Of a stretch of DNA of 64,000 nucleotides, positions 1-10,330 are shown in pieces. The notes beneath the pieces are model-generated. The model did not search any database, was not told the origin of the DNA, and saw only the letters and a program-made list of their open reading frames with translations. Source of the stretch: Sindora glabra. Its lineage: Eukaryota; Streptophyta; Magnoliopsida; Fabales; Fabaceae. The DNA lies in the NCBI GenBank assembly GCA_020226215.1, contig CM035233.1:2480001-2544000 (forward strand), written 5' to 3'. Each line of letters begins with the position of its first letter. The stretch's first letter is position 1. A program made the position numbers and the translations under genes.

Positions 1-1346
1 AAAGCAATTAGGCAATTTACTCTACCTTAATAGATTTTAAGTGCTAGTTAAATGTTTACTCACGTCCAATATTAATTGAATTATTAATTGATACTTTGAT
101 TGTGTCTTTGAATTCTCTATGTTACATTATCTCTTATATAAAGCCTTTTTGTATCTTGAGTATCTTAGTTTCTTTAGTTGTACTTCTAACTCACTGTTTT
201 ATTGTAATAATAATTCAATGAGAAGTGATTTCTGCCATTAAAGACTATCTCATGTTCTTGTAAGGACATTTTCTAGAGTTATACAACTAATATTTAGTTT
301 CTAGACAACTGGATATTTACTTTTTGTACAGAAGATCATAAAACTTTGCTTTATTTTTCTCTAGACCTCACTTCTTAATTTAAATTAGAATGTTAACTAT
401 CTTAAATCTATAATGACAATTTAGTATTCATAATTTAATCTCATTCCTATCTTTTTGGTTGATATCTACTAACCAAGCTCATAACATATCAAAGATTACC
501 AACATTGAGTTTATACTTTCCAAATAAAAACTCCATAATAAAGTTATATTTCTCAAATTTTTATTTTCTTTAGAAGTTGAAATTCTAGTTGAAAATATTT
601 GAAAAGATAAAATCTTTGTTAAGGTCTATCTTGTTTAACATAACATTAGTACCTTCTTTATGTTATTTAGGATGCATCAAGTTTCTTATTTACTTTATTA
701 TGCAATAACTTGATCAATAAAACTCAATTTTACCCATATCCTTTTATATTAGACTATATTGTAGTCTATTACTTAAGTTTTAATAATATTCCTACATCAT
801 TTTTAAAAAGTAAATATCATTTACATTCAAAATTCAGAAGAAACACTATCATCTTATGCCTTGTAGTTTACACTTAGATCATTAATATTTTAATTAAACT
901 ATAAGTTTAATCAAGTCTAATATTTTATGACACTTGTGCTTGCTTCAATCCATAAACTAATATGTATAAATTACATTCCATATGAAGTTTGGCTTTTATA
1001 TGAACCCTTCGAATAATTACACTTAAATACCTTTTTTGGGTATTCACTAATATGCATAACCTCATCATTTGTTCCTGGTTCTCATAATTGAGATTTTGTA
1101 TAAATAAACTTGGCCCTTTAGTAGATTTTAAACACTATAATCGGATAATAAATATATACTAGTCAAAGATCTTGTTCTTTATCTATATCCATTACTCATT
1201 TTCTAATTCTTTATAAGTCTTGTCACTTTTTAAAGGTTTCACTCTTTTAAGTGTCAATGCAAGAATTGAACACACCTAGAATCTTCATATCCTAATTATT
1301 GGTTCATAGCTTTTTCAACATGCCTTAGAGCTTTCAATAGTTTCTA
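1..1346. other. AT-rich flank, possible LTR edge
   Basis: No coding sequence is visible on either strand. A TATATAA box at about 135-141 is followed by pyrimidine-rich sequence and, near 220, a motif of the kind seen at LTR 3' ends (caatgagaagtg). This would fit the R/U5 part of an older LTR on the plus strand that begins before the window. No primer site follows it, so this is only a suggestion. The rest of the stretch shows no recognisable pol motifs and may be decayed sequence of the older element into which Copia A jumped. Confidence 0.3.
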
Positions 1347-1606
1347 TGTGGGAAGAGGAACTATCTATCCTTTTTCTCTTACATTCAAATGCTTAAGTAC
1401 ATAGGATATTTATAAGAATCAAAAGACATTTCTAGAGACACATTAGATAACTTCTAATTAATAACCTGACAAAGAAATTTATCCTAATAATTCTAAATAC
1501 ATGATTCATACCACTTATTAGGTACATGAATAACAAAGTACATGTATACACTTAATGCCTTAGAACTTCTAAAAGATAATTAATTTCAAATTATCATTTT
1601 TCAACA
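1347..1606 (-). repeat. Copia A 3' LTR
   Basis: 260 bp, the partner of 5777-6030. Shared blocks include aagaggaacta near the inner edge, cttctaattaataacct, and attatcattttt just before the terminal caaca. On the element strand it starts TGTTGAAAAATG. It is followed on the plus strand by ctcccctttaattt, which is the polypurine tract in reverse, and this fixes the boundary. Confidence 0.9.
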
Positions 1607-1620
1607 CTCCCCTTTAATTT
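1607..1620 (-). other. Copia A polypurine tract
   Basis: On the element strand the sequence reads AAATTAAAGGGGAG directly before the LTR start TGTTG. A purine run ending in GGGGAG at the LTR edge is the usual plus-strand priming site of plant Copia elements. Confidence 0.8.
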
Positions 1621-1739
1621 GAAATTACAATTACTCCAATAAATAAAAACACCTAGAATTAAAACTTGAAAGGTCACTATCTAAGCTTCGATTCCAAAGC
1701 TGCATTCTTGCTTTAACACTAAGTCACTAGAGTTTATCA

Positions 1740-2400
1740 TACCAGTAATTTTTTTTTTAGTTTCAAAAACATTTCCACCTTTAAAGGTTTTATGAAAATA
1801 TCAGTTACTTATTTACCAGTAGGACAATAATCAATGGTAACTTCTTTTTTTTGTAATTAATTTACAAATCTTATGAACCTTTAATGTCAATGTGTTTAAA
1901 GCGGCCATGAAAAATAGGATTCTTTGACAATGCAATTATTGATTTGTTATCACAAAAAATGAATGTGGGCTTATTTTGCTTCTAGTGTAAAAACTCAAAC
2001 ATCTTTCTTAACCAAATTGCTTGAGTAGCACAATTAGTTGCTATAATGTATTTTGCTTCTATAATAGACAAAATAATTATCTATTATTTCTTTAATGATT
2101 AAGAAAAAATTGCTAACCCAAGATAAAAAGCATAACCAGAAGTGCTTTTCATTGTTTCAACATCTCCAACCTAATTACTATTTATATAGCCAATCAAACT
2201 TGAATTATCAATAGTTGAATAGAAAATTCCATCATTTAGTGTATCTTTCACATATCTTGGAATTCTTTTAGCTACTTGTAAATGAATTTCCTCTGGTGCT
2301 TCCATAAATCTGCTCAATAAATTAATTACATAAATAATGTTAGGTCTTATAACTATCAAGTATTTTAAATTATTGATCAAACTCTTGAAATAAGTTAGAT
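1740..2400 (-). pseudogene. Copia A RNase H domain remnant
   Basis: Minus-strand translation gives the end of RT and Copia RNase H. The 2171-2380 frame reads through YLIVIRPNIIYVINLLSRFM and EIHLQVAKRIPRYVKDTLN, the usual link between RT and RNase H (Y-L-x-x-x-RPDI and A-KR-I-L-RY-L-KGT). Further on come the SCEAEYIA-like, FCDN and ISKN-like blocks, and the C-terminal end lies near 1740 before the polypurine tract. Several in-frame stops lie between the blocks, so no product is expected. Confidence 0.85.
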
Positions 2401-2599
2401 TTACTATTGCATTCTCTCTTTAACTTTAATTTTTCTTCAATTGTTGTGGATATTAGTTTGAAATTATCCATCTTGAATTTCTTTAAGATATTAATTTCAT
2501 ACTTTTTTTAGGAAATAAAAATTTCATCTTTAACTTCAATGTCAAGGAAATAGGATATTGATCCCATATCTATCATCTTAAATTGGCTAGTGATAGCCT

Positions 2600-3190
2600 T
2601 CCTGGATTTAGTTATCATCTTTACATTATTTTTAGTAAACACTAAGTCATCCACATATAAGCAAACAATTAAAATATCACCAATTTTAGTAAATTTGACA
2701 TATAATGCATGATCATATAGACATCTTTGAAATCTATTCTAAATAAAATAGGTATCAATGCGAGTATATCAAACTCTTAATGCTTGCTTCAGCTCATACA
2801 AAGCTTTTTTTCAATCCATACACCTAATTTTCTTTTCCTTTCTTCATATAACCTACAAGCTATTTTATATGCACCTTTTCTTCTAGCACACCATTTAAGA
2901 AAGCAGAATTTACATCAATTTAATGTAAATTCCATTTATTTTGAGTAGCTAAAGAAATAATCATTCAAACTATATCAAGTTTAACAATATGTGCAAATAT
3001 CTCAAAGTAGTTAATACCGGGCTTTTGCTTGTAACCTTTTGCAACCAATCTTGTTTTGTAATAATTAATTTCTTCATTTGGCTTGTACTTTGTCTTAAAC
3101 ACCTACTTCATACCAATAGGTTTCTTTCTAATTAGTAGCTTTGTTAACTCCCATGTATCATTTTACTCAATGATATGAATCTCCTCATCC
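2600..3190 (-). pseudogene. Copia A reverse transcriptase remnant
   Basis: Minus-strand blocks typical of Copia RT are visible in order: NDTWEL, a KPIGMK block, KTRLVAKGYKQKPGINYFE, DVNSAFLNG, ALYELKQA, and the catalytic YVDDL at 2646-2657, still intact with both aspartates. A stop at 3104-3106 replaces the conserved Trp after GMK (TGG to TAG). Other stops and at least one frameshift break the frame. Reverse transcription by this copy is not possible. Confidence 0.9.
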
Positions 3191-3779
3191 ATGGCTTTAA
3201 TCCAATAGTCATCATTACTTACATCTTCAAATGTCAATAGATCACAATTTGAGAAGAAAGTATAATTGACAATCTCCTCATTAAATGGATCACTAGCATT
3301 ATCTAACATATAGTTTTACAGTATAACTAGTAAGTGATGCTATCTTGAGATCTTTTGATTAAATTTAGTTAAGGATTAATAAATGCTTATTATTCAACTT
3401 TATTTTCAATATCATCATTCGCTAGAATCATAAGCTATTTTTGCTACTTTTATGCACTCTAATCCTAAATGCCTTTCTTATCAAATGTCATATATTAACT
3501 AATTATTATTATTTTTTTATTTCTAGATTATACATCCTATAAGTTTTTGAGTTTTCACTATACCCAACAAAAATGCCTTTTTCTCCTTTATCATCAAGCT
3601 TTTTCCTCAGCTAATCTAGGATATGAGTATAAGTAATACAACTAAATATTTTGAAATGTCCGATGGATGGTTTCTTACCTTTCCAAGCTTTTTCAAGTGT
3701 CTTGTCATGAACATTTTTAGTTGAACATCCATTTAAATTATGAATTGCACTTGTAGTTGCTTTTGTCTAGAATTATTTA

Positions 3780-4345
3780 AGTAGTTGCTTAAATCTTAAC
3801 ATGTATTTCACTATGTCTATAATTGTTTTGCTCTTCCTCTTAACTATACTGTTTTCCTGAGAAGTGTACCTAGTTATCAGCTGATACTAGATGCCATATT
3901 TTTCAAAAAAATTAGTACATACAAGATACTCTCGACCTCTATCTGCTTTAAGAACTTTGATTCTTTAGCCATTTTGAATTTCAACAAGAGCTTTAAACTT
4001 CTTAAATGCATCATATGCTTCAATTTTTTTGTTTTAGAAAATAAACCTATGCTTTTCAACTAAAATCATCAATGAAAGTAATGAAATATTTACTGCCTTC
4101 ATTAGATGGAACCATCATATTACATAAATCTAAATGGATGATCTTCAATGGCATTTAAGGTCTCCATGATTTTCCAACCGGGAATGCATCTCTGTACTTT
4201 TTTCCTATAACACAAGTTTCATATACATAATTAAGAATATCAATGTGAGTTAAACTATAAAACTAACCCTTTTTTTGACAAATAGTTTAGACCTGCAAAA
4301 TGAAAGTGTCTAAAATGTATATGCCACAACTAATTGTCATAAGCT
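3780..4345 (-). pseudogene. Copia A integrase remnant
   Basis: The GAG-pre-integrase zinc region is visible at 4263-4332 (LWHIHFRHFHFAGLNYLSKK), then the core with LHLD-like and FITFIDDFS blocks at 4064-4165. The second catalytic Asp is kept in ADRGREYL at 3924-3946. In the block that normally reads NGVVERKN the catalytic Glu is replaced by Lys (NSIVKRKS, codon 3839-3841). A Trp-to-stop change is seen after FIDDFS. The order and spacing match Copia integrases. Confidence 0.88.
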
Positions 4346-4654
4346 ATTTCTAAATTCAATTGTGTAAGTTTCACATATTGAATTCTTATAGGAAATAGTT
4401 GATTTTGAGTCTTATTTACATTAGCAGCCAATTTCCCTTTTAAATTGAGAATGATGCTCACATTTCCATGATGCCAAATATCATATCCTTTCTCTTGTAG
4501 CTATCTGGTATTTAGTAGATTTTTACATATGCTAGGAATATAAAACACATTAGAAATGTAGTTCAAAGAACTATCCTTCAATCTGATTGTAATTCTGCCT
4601 TTGCCTTTAATGATAAGCTTTCAAGATTCATCTAAGTAAGAAAATAACTCCTTT

Positions 4655-4710
4655 TTGCCACACATATGATTACTGTGGCTAGAGTCTAGATACCATATAT
4701 CTTTATCTTC
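4655..4710 (-). pseudogene. Copia A protease active-site region
   Basis: The frame reads WYLDSSHSNHMCG, matching the plant Copia protease motif WYLDSGASNHM. The catalytic Asp is kept, but the G-A after D-S has become S-H, which should disable the aspartic protease fold. It lies between the gag zinc knuckle and the integrase, as in the family. Confidence 0.85.
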
Positions 4711-4818
4711 ATGTTGGGAACTACTAGCAACAAACAAGTTCTTTGTCTTAGAGCATTCATTTTTATTTTCAACTGTATTTACATGAAATTCAATTATTTC
4801 TAGCTTTTTGTATTTAAA

Positions 4819-5700
4819 ATCAATTGAATTATGTCCATACTTAACATAATTGTAACACTGAAAATTTAGTCTTCACTAATGATTTACTTTGCCTCTATTT
4901 TTGCCATAGCCTTGACTTCTATTTTTATTGGTTACATGTACAAAATAAGTGTTAAATCCACATCCATTTCCTTTTAGACCTCCTCTGAAATTACCTCTTC
5001 CTTTGTTGTTATATCAGCAACCTTTGTTGCTTTCTTTGCCTCTTTGATTTGATTCTATAACATCTACTAAATTAATTTAGCTTTTCAATGCTTTTTTTAT
5101 TAGTTTCTCTTTTTTCTCTAAAATTTTATTCATATAAATTTCTAGACTACCTTGCAACTCTGCTATTGCCATTTCATCAAGATTATGAGACTTCATTATT
5201 GTTGTTACATTATGGTTATATTTCATCAGCAAATTTTGAAGAATTTTCTCCATTATATGAGTGCTTATAATTTTATCACCATACATTTTCATTTTTGTTG
5301 ACAAGATCTGTGACTTAAGAAAAATATTGCTTCATTAATTTTAAGGTATTCATTTTACACTTTCCATAGTCTCGCTTCAAAAATTGTAGTTTTAATTTTT
5401 AGACTTTATCAACTCCTTTTTATGCAAGATTTAAAATATCCTAAGCCTTCTTTGTTGTTTTGGCATTAGAAATCTTACTAAACACAGAATATTTTACACT
5501 TTAATGAATCTATAATAACACCAACTAATCTTTCCTTTTATCATTTTTGTTAGCACCTTCTACAAGAGATCAATATAGCTCCATAAATTATAAGCCTTTA
5601 GGTGAGTAAACATAAAAATCTGCTAATAATTGTAATCAACCTTCCCATCTAGTGTGAGATCAGATCAAGCTATATTGATTGGTATTATCATTCAAATGCA
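4819..5700 (-). pseudogene. Copia A gag remnant with decayed zinc knuckle
   Basis: The 5077-5304 frame holds a UBN2/gag-type segment (MEKILQNLLMKYNHNVTTI, then LDEMAIAELQGSLEIYMNKI), matching the family's EKILRSL-KFxxVV and LSIDELQSSL blocks. A CCHC knuckle lies at 4819-4860 as QCYNYVKYGHNSID: the first Cys, the Gly and the His are kept, while the second Cys is Tyr and the last Cys is lost. The N-terminus between the primer site and about 5640 is poorly conserved. Confidence 0.85.
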
Positions 5701-5763
5701 CATACTTATAAATCTTAATTTTTTCATTGTAAATATGGTAGGAGTATAGTAGGATTGGCACAA

Positions 5764-5775
5764 ACTTTGATTCAA
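5764..5775 (-). other. Copia A primer-binding site, decayed
   Basis: On the element strand the sequence just inside the 5' LTR reads TTGAATCAAAGT, against the plant initiator-Met-tRNA site TGGTATCAGAGC. The match is partial (one gap and two or three changes), but the position directly next to the LTR edge supports it. Confidence 0.5.
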
Positions 5776-5776
5776 G

Positions 5777-6030
5777 TGCAAAAAGAGGAACTATTAAATT
5801 TTTTCTCTTATATCCAAATGCTTGAGTACATAGGATAATCATAGGAATTAAAAAACACTTATAAAGATACATTAGATAACTTCTAATTAATAACCTAATA
5901 AAGAAATTCATTCTAATAATTCTAAATACATAATTCATACTAATTACTAGGCACATGAATGACAAAATACATATGCACACTTAATGACTTGAAACTTCTA
6001 AAATTAATTTTAAATTATCATTTTCCAACA
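5777..6030 (-). repeat. Copia A 5' LTR
   Basis: 254 bp, direct repeat partner of 1347-1606. It starts TGTTGGAAAATG on the element strand. A 106-codon frame at 5660-5980 runs through the LTR and into the leader; I read it as non-coding. No clear TATA box can be picked out. Confidence 0.88.
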
Positions 6031-7299
6031 TTTTAGATTTATGAACTATGTTCTTTTAAGATAAAGTATGCCTAAACACATGATTTATATAAAATTAATT
6101 ACACTCTTCTTATAACAAGGTTCTTTATGTTATCTTTGCACAAACCATCATCCTTTACTACTATACATTTTAATTTTTACTTATTCAAGATTAAGTATAG
6201 AATTTCTAAAATCTATAGTATGACCAGAGAATCTTGTAAGCATTGTAATGCTTTTTGTTTGTTTTTCTTCATTTAGTCCTCCTTTAAAAAAATAATTTTC
6301 TTTTAGAATTATTTTTAAGCTTTTTTTCTTTTTATCTGGATGATCTTGGCAAATGTATAATCTTTATGATTAAACTTCAACTTATGGAACTAATGGCCTA
6401 ATTTATAAATTGAACTCAAATAAAATTTATATTTTATTTATATCTCTATAGGCATCCTTTATAATTTACTAAAATTTATATCATTCAAAAGATTTACTGT
6501 TGTGCACAAATTAATTTTCTAAAAAATAAATATACAATGTTAAAATCATTTATTATTGTTCTCACCATTTCTAAGATAGTTTTTTCATTTCTACTACACT
6601 TATTTAATGGAGTTACCTAAGTGTAAGCATAAAAGATTAACTCTTACTGTTCCTTAAGTTTATACTATAAAAGTGATCTAATTTTGAGTCAAAATTTTTT
6701 AAAGTGGATTTAATTATTTCTCAATATTAAATCCTTTAAGTTTATTAAAAATCAGATTTGAGACTGATTGGATACCTATTCCTATTCTAAGAGTAATTAT
6801 CAATTAAGTTGATATCATACTCTAAACTTGTGTAATTTCTATACATTGCTTATGGGTCTCATATAAGTGCATGGCTCATTTAAACTTGTATATTTAACAT
6901 CTTTCCTTCTAAATAAGGAATCCATAAAGTGATGATCAAAATCCAATATATCTAAAGATTTGGTTTTGATCTTATTTTATGTCATATTTTGGTTGATGTA
7001 ATCATACCTTTAAGGCATTAAACTTGAAATAACTATTCTTTAATGCAATATAAATATCAACAAAATATAAATAAACAATAATCTATAATATTTTTCAAAT
7101 AATCAATAAACTAGAACATGTACTAATTTTATTTCATAAACAAAACCAATTTTGAAAAATAACTTTGTTTAATACAACCAAAATAAAAAATAAACATAAA
7201 GATTATTTTAATGCTTGAAAAAAATTGTAATGTTGTTATTTTATTATCTCCTCATAATGAGGATTTATCCTTCACTCTTCCATCCAAATATCCTTACTT
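6031..7299. other. AT-rich stretch without recognised gene
   Basis: No conserved pol block could be read on either strand. The position between Copia A and the gag remnant at 7.3-7.9 kb suggests that it is the badly decayed downstream part of Copia C. The sequence itself does not prove this. Confidence 0.3.
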
Positions 7300-7880
7300 A
7301 TTTAAGTAAAAGATAACTTTACATTCTGTGACTTCATTTTCCATAAGATCAACAATGTATTGCCTTCTGCTTAATCTTGTCACCACTGTATTTCCACTTT
7401 TTTCCTTTAATCTTGATACTAGTTAAAGGAATAGCAGTGATAATGGCCAATGCAGATGTTTCAACTTTTTTAAGTCAATTTATGAGCTTTGAAAAAGAAT
7501 ACTTTTCATTACTTGCACAATAATTTCTCTTCACCTTATTGTATTATTAAGAAATGATGCATGCATCAAAAGGATTCATACTTGCACTTCTTTTGTCATA
7601 GTTGCTTTATTAGCTTTTACCTAACATATAGTATCAATCATGCCCAAAACATGTTCATGAACTCTCACATTAGGAGCCATCATTGAACTAACAATGCATA
7701 TAAATGCATTATTCTTTTCCTTATCACTTTCAAAAAGAAAGAATTCATCAATGTAATCAATTATCTCACTAATATTGTTACTCAGAACAATGTACACTAG
7801 GTATATGGAAAGAAAACCAAATATAATGAGTATAGCCATGGCATTGGCATGAATCCATTTGCTATATGGTCAATATAGTT
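7270..7880 (-). pseudogene. Copia C gag remnant
   Basis: The 7621-7839 frame ends SSMMAPNVRVHEHVLGMIDT, which matches the plant Copia gag block where M-x-P-G-x-S-V-x-x-HVLKMI is typical. Further along the minus strand come TSIKIKGKKWKY, and then AIHC-SYGK, which look like the basic linker and the start of a CCHC knuckle. Frameshifts separate the blocks. The gag lies 1.4 kb inside the primer site at 9290, on the same strand as that LTR, so they probably belong together. Confidence 0.6.
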
Positions 7881-9289
7881 CTTCTTGAAGATTTTCTACC
7901 TTAGGTAGATAATTTTTGCATATACTTTTATCCTTTTAGAATGTAAACATAAAGAATATTTTTCTTCCAATTCATATAGGCATTTGACCTAACAGTAATG
8001 AACTTATTATATTTGAGATAATTAAGCATTTGAGTTGGGTCTCTTATTGTCATTTATGAAATAAATCATGCATAAAAATTGAATAATTGATAACTTTGTA
8101 ATAAAGTTAAACATATAAGTAATGTAAATAAAACCATGCATCACTTTTATTGCATTGATAATCTAGCATTTGTTTAAATAAGTTATCCTTGAGGAAGTCA
8201 AGTTCTTACTAGTTAGACCTGACTATGTCAGATTAATTCTCTTAAAACAAGTTTAACATGTCTTGAAATTAACTAATATTATCTTTTTGGGCGTAAAATT
8301 AATTAACAAAGCTTCTTAAAAAGGTTAATAATTAATTCTTTGTTAAGTATAATAACCATTGCTTTAATATAGTACTTCCGATAAAATTATTACCTAAGGG
8401 CATACATATTTTAAGATAAGTATTTCTATTTTATCTGAAAGAGATTTAATCCATAATATACCAATATATACTTATCCTTTAGGAGTTCATATATATATAT
8501 AATGGACCAATAGTGGAACAAATGGGTATATTATCCTAAATGTAATATTTTGAAAATTGATTTTTCATCATATGCAATATTTTCTATGAATAATATTTAA
8601 ATATTGTAGCATTTGTATTATGATGCATAGAATAACACTACTTAAATCTATGTGGCATTTTTAAGAATCACATATGGAAATATAATTAATTACATAAATA
8701 AGTAGTTACAACTTGTAGTTTCCTAGACAAATAAAAGACAAAAATTCTAATAATAAGTTGTCTTCATCTTTTCTCCAAATTGCTTGCTTAGGTTTGCTTC
8801 AAAATTAACTTATAGGCTTCTTTGGATTCTTAGATTTAATCTTAAACTAATAAAAAAATTATATGTGAATACCAAAAAAAGAAAAAATATTAATATGTGT
8901 TTCTCCTTATCATTTTTTTGCACTTCCCACTTTTTATAATAGCTAAAATTATAATATGCGTAAATAATTCCTATGCCAAAATTGGCTTACAGATTTCTAG
9001 GAAAAATAAAGTGCAAAAAATAAATAAAAAAGGAAACGTTACAATATGGGCCACATCTTTTATTACAAACTAAAATGAAAAATATAAGTAAATTTCTACC
9101 ATGAATCAGAACAAATCATTATCTAAAAATTATAAATCACCACAACATTAAGCATCTATTGTAGCAATAGATTATAATATAACATCAAAAGACATAATCT
9201 TGATGTCATTCTTCTAACACAAACTTAATATATAAAATTAGAGAGAGAATATGAGCAATAAAATATTCATGTATACAGATCATAAGCTT
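7881..9289. other. Leader-like region of Copia C
   Basis: AT-rich sequence between the gag remnant and the primer site. No coding block is recognised. Its place fits an untranslated leader, perhaps enlarged by later insertions. A short (TA)n tract lies near 8491-8501. Confidence 0.3.
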
Positions 9290-9301
9290 GCTCTGATACC
9301 A
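9290..9301 (-). other. Copia C primer-binding site, perfect
   Basis: The plus strand reads gctctgatacca, the exact complement of the 12-nt plant initiator-Met-tRNA primer site TGGTATCAGAGC. Two bases (at) separate it from the presumed LTR edge, the usual spacing in plant Copia elements. It is the best-kept primer site in the window. Confidence 0.85.
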
Positions 9302-9748
9302 ATTATTAATTACCATTTATAAAAAAAAGTCTTAAAAATTGATTTGATTAAAGAATGGATTTTAAAAATTTTATTCTTTTAAAACTTCTAACCAATTTTT
9401 CTAAAATATAACTCAATGGAAATAAATAGGATCACACACTTATGATCACATACACACACATACACACATATATTAAGAAGATTACATAGTATTATTGGAG
9501 AAGATGCCAACACAAGAACATTAAATTATGGCTTGCAAGATCTTCTAAATTATGTCTCAAGGATGAATACATGGAGTGTGAGCCATTGAGTCCTTCATAG
9601 GAATAATAACAGATTGTTAGGACTAATAAATTTAAACTTAAGTATCAAGAATAATATAAATTGTTCACTTATCTTTTTTAAATTTCTCTCTAAAAGCTAA
9701 TAGAGTTTCAATAAGAAACTCTTTTACAGAAACTAAAACCTTGTGATC

Positions 9749-9760
9749 TTATTTATAGAG
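9749..9760 (-). promoter_or_regulatory. TATA box of Copia C LTR
   Basis: CTATAAATAAG on the minus strand, about 450 bp from the inner LTR edge and just downstream of the 60-bp repeats. This spacing is as expected for the U3/R promoter of an LTR. Confidence 0.55.
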
Positions 9761-9811
9761 AAAGATTAGAGAAAAAGACATCTCTATTATGCCTTCAATC
9801 TTACAAAGCTA

Positions 9812-10021
9812 CATTAAGGTTCGTGATATCCTATTAAACCTTAATAATGTCTTATTAAGGCCATTAATGCCCATTAAGATTCATGATGTCTTATTAAGCT
9901 CCAATAATACCTCATTAAGGTCAATAATGCTTATTAACGCTCATGATAGTTCGTTAAAGTGCAAAATTCCTCACTATGGAGAATAATGTTCATTAAAGCT
10001 CATAATGCCTCATTAAAGTTT
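9812..10021. repeat. 60-bp tandem repeat, about 3.5 copies, in LTR U3
   Basis: Units start at 9812, 9872, 9932 and 9991, with spacing of 60, 60 and 59. Each starts cattaa or tattaa, has tcatgat or tcgtgat near base 11-17, and ends taatgc or taatgt. Units differ by roughly a quarter of positions. The array lies 50-270 bp upstream of the LTR TATA box, where enhancer repeats of LTRs usually sit. The 65-codon frame at 9789-9986 is a by-product of the repeat and not a gene. Confidence 0.85.
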
Positions 10022-10330
10022 CCAATTTTGAAATTTTAAATATTTCTAATTGTATATTTTCTATTTAAAAATATATCTCTAATTAATATTTGGAATATAT
10101 TTGATTTATTTAAAACTCATTTATTAAATATTCCTAATTTGCAATATATCTTCAACAAATATTTAAAACTCAAATATTATTTTTGTTAGATTCTTGATAT
10201 GATTTTATTTACTAAATTAAATAATCCAAATCATGTCTTTAGCTTTTAGATAATTATCCTAGTGAATATTCTAAAAATTGGTATTTTTAAAAATTAACTC
10301 TCACTATCTAATTATAGTTGACTTCATATA

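Larger units (their letters stand above)
1347..6030 (-). mobile_element. Copia LTR retrotransposon A, full length, decayed
   Basis: A 4.7-kb Ty1/Copia element read on the minus strand. It has two direct LTRs (1347-1606 and 5777-6030) that align over their full length with many substitutions and small indels. Both LTRs start TGTTG on the element strand. A polypurine tract abuts the 3' LTR and a weak initiator-Met-tRNA primer site abuts the 5' LTR. The five bases outside the ends are ttcta (1342-1346) and tttta (6031-6035), a 4/5 match that fits a decayed target-site duplication. Inside are gag, protease, integrase, reverse transcriptase and RNase H in Copia order, all broken by stops and frameshifts. 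The length is slightly below the usual 5 kb. Confidence 0.9.
9304..10330 (-). repeat. LTR of Copia C (5' LTR), outer edge uncertain
   Basis: The inner edge is set by the primer site at 9290-9301. On the element strand a TATA box (CTATAAATAAG) lies at about 9749-9760, with AT-rich and purine-rich R/U5 sequence downstream and a 60-bp tandem array upstream in U3. The outer edge is not fixed; similarity and composition suggest 10.2-10.35 kb, giving about 1 kb. No partner LTR was found in the window, so the element is truncated, its other end lies outside, or later insertions have hidden it. Confidence 0.6.

Noticed and set aside
5088..5270. 60-codon plus frame
   Set aside because: It is the mirror of the gag frame on the minus strand and has no family match.
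5660..5980. 106-codon minus frame
   Set aside because: It covers the primer site and most of the Copia A 5' LTR, so it cannot be gag.
9789..9986. 65-codon plus frame
   Set aside because: It lies wholly over the 60-bp repeat, which has no stops in this frame because 60 is a multiple of three.
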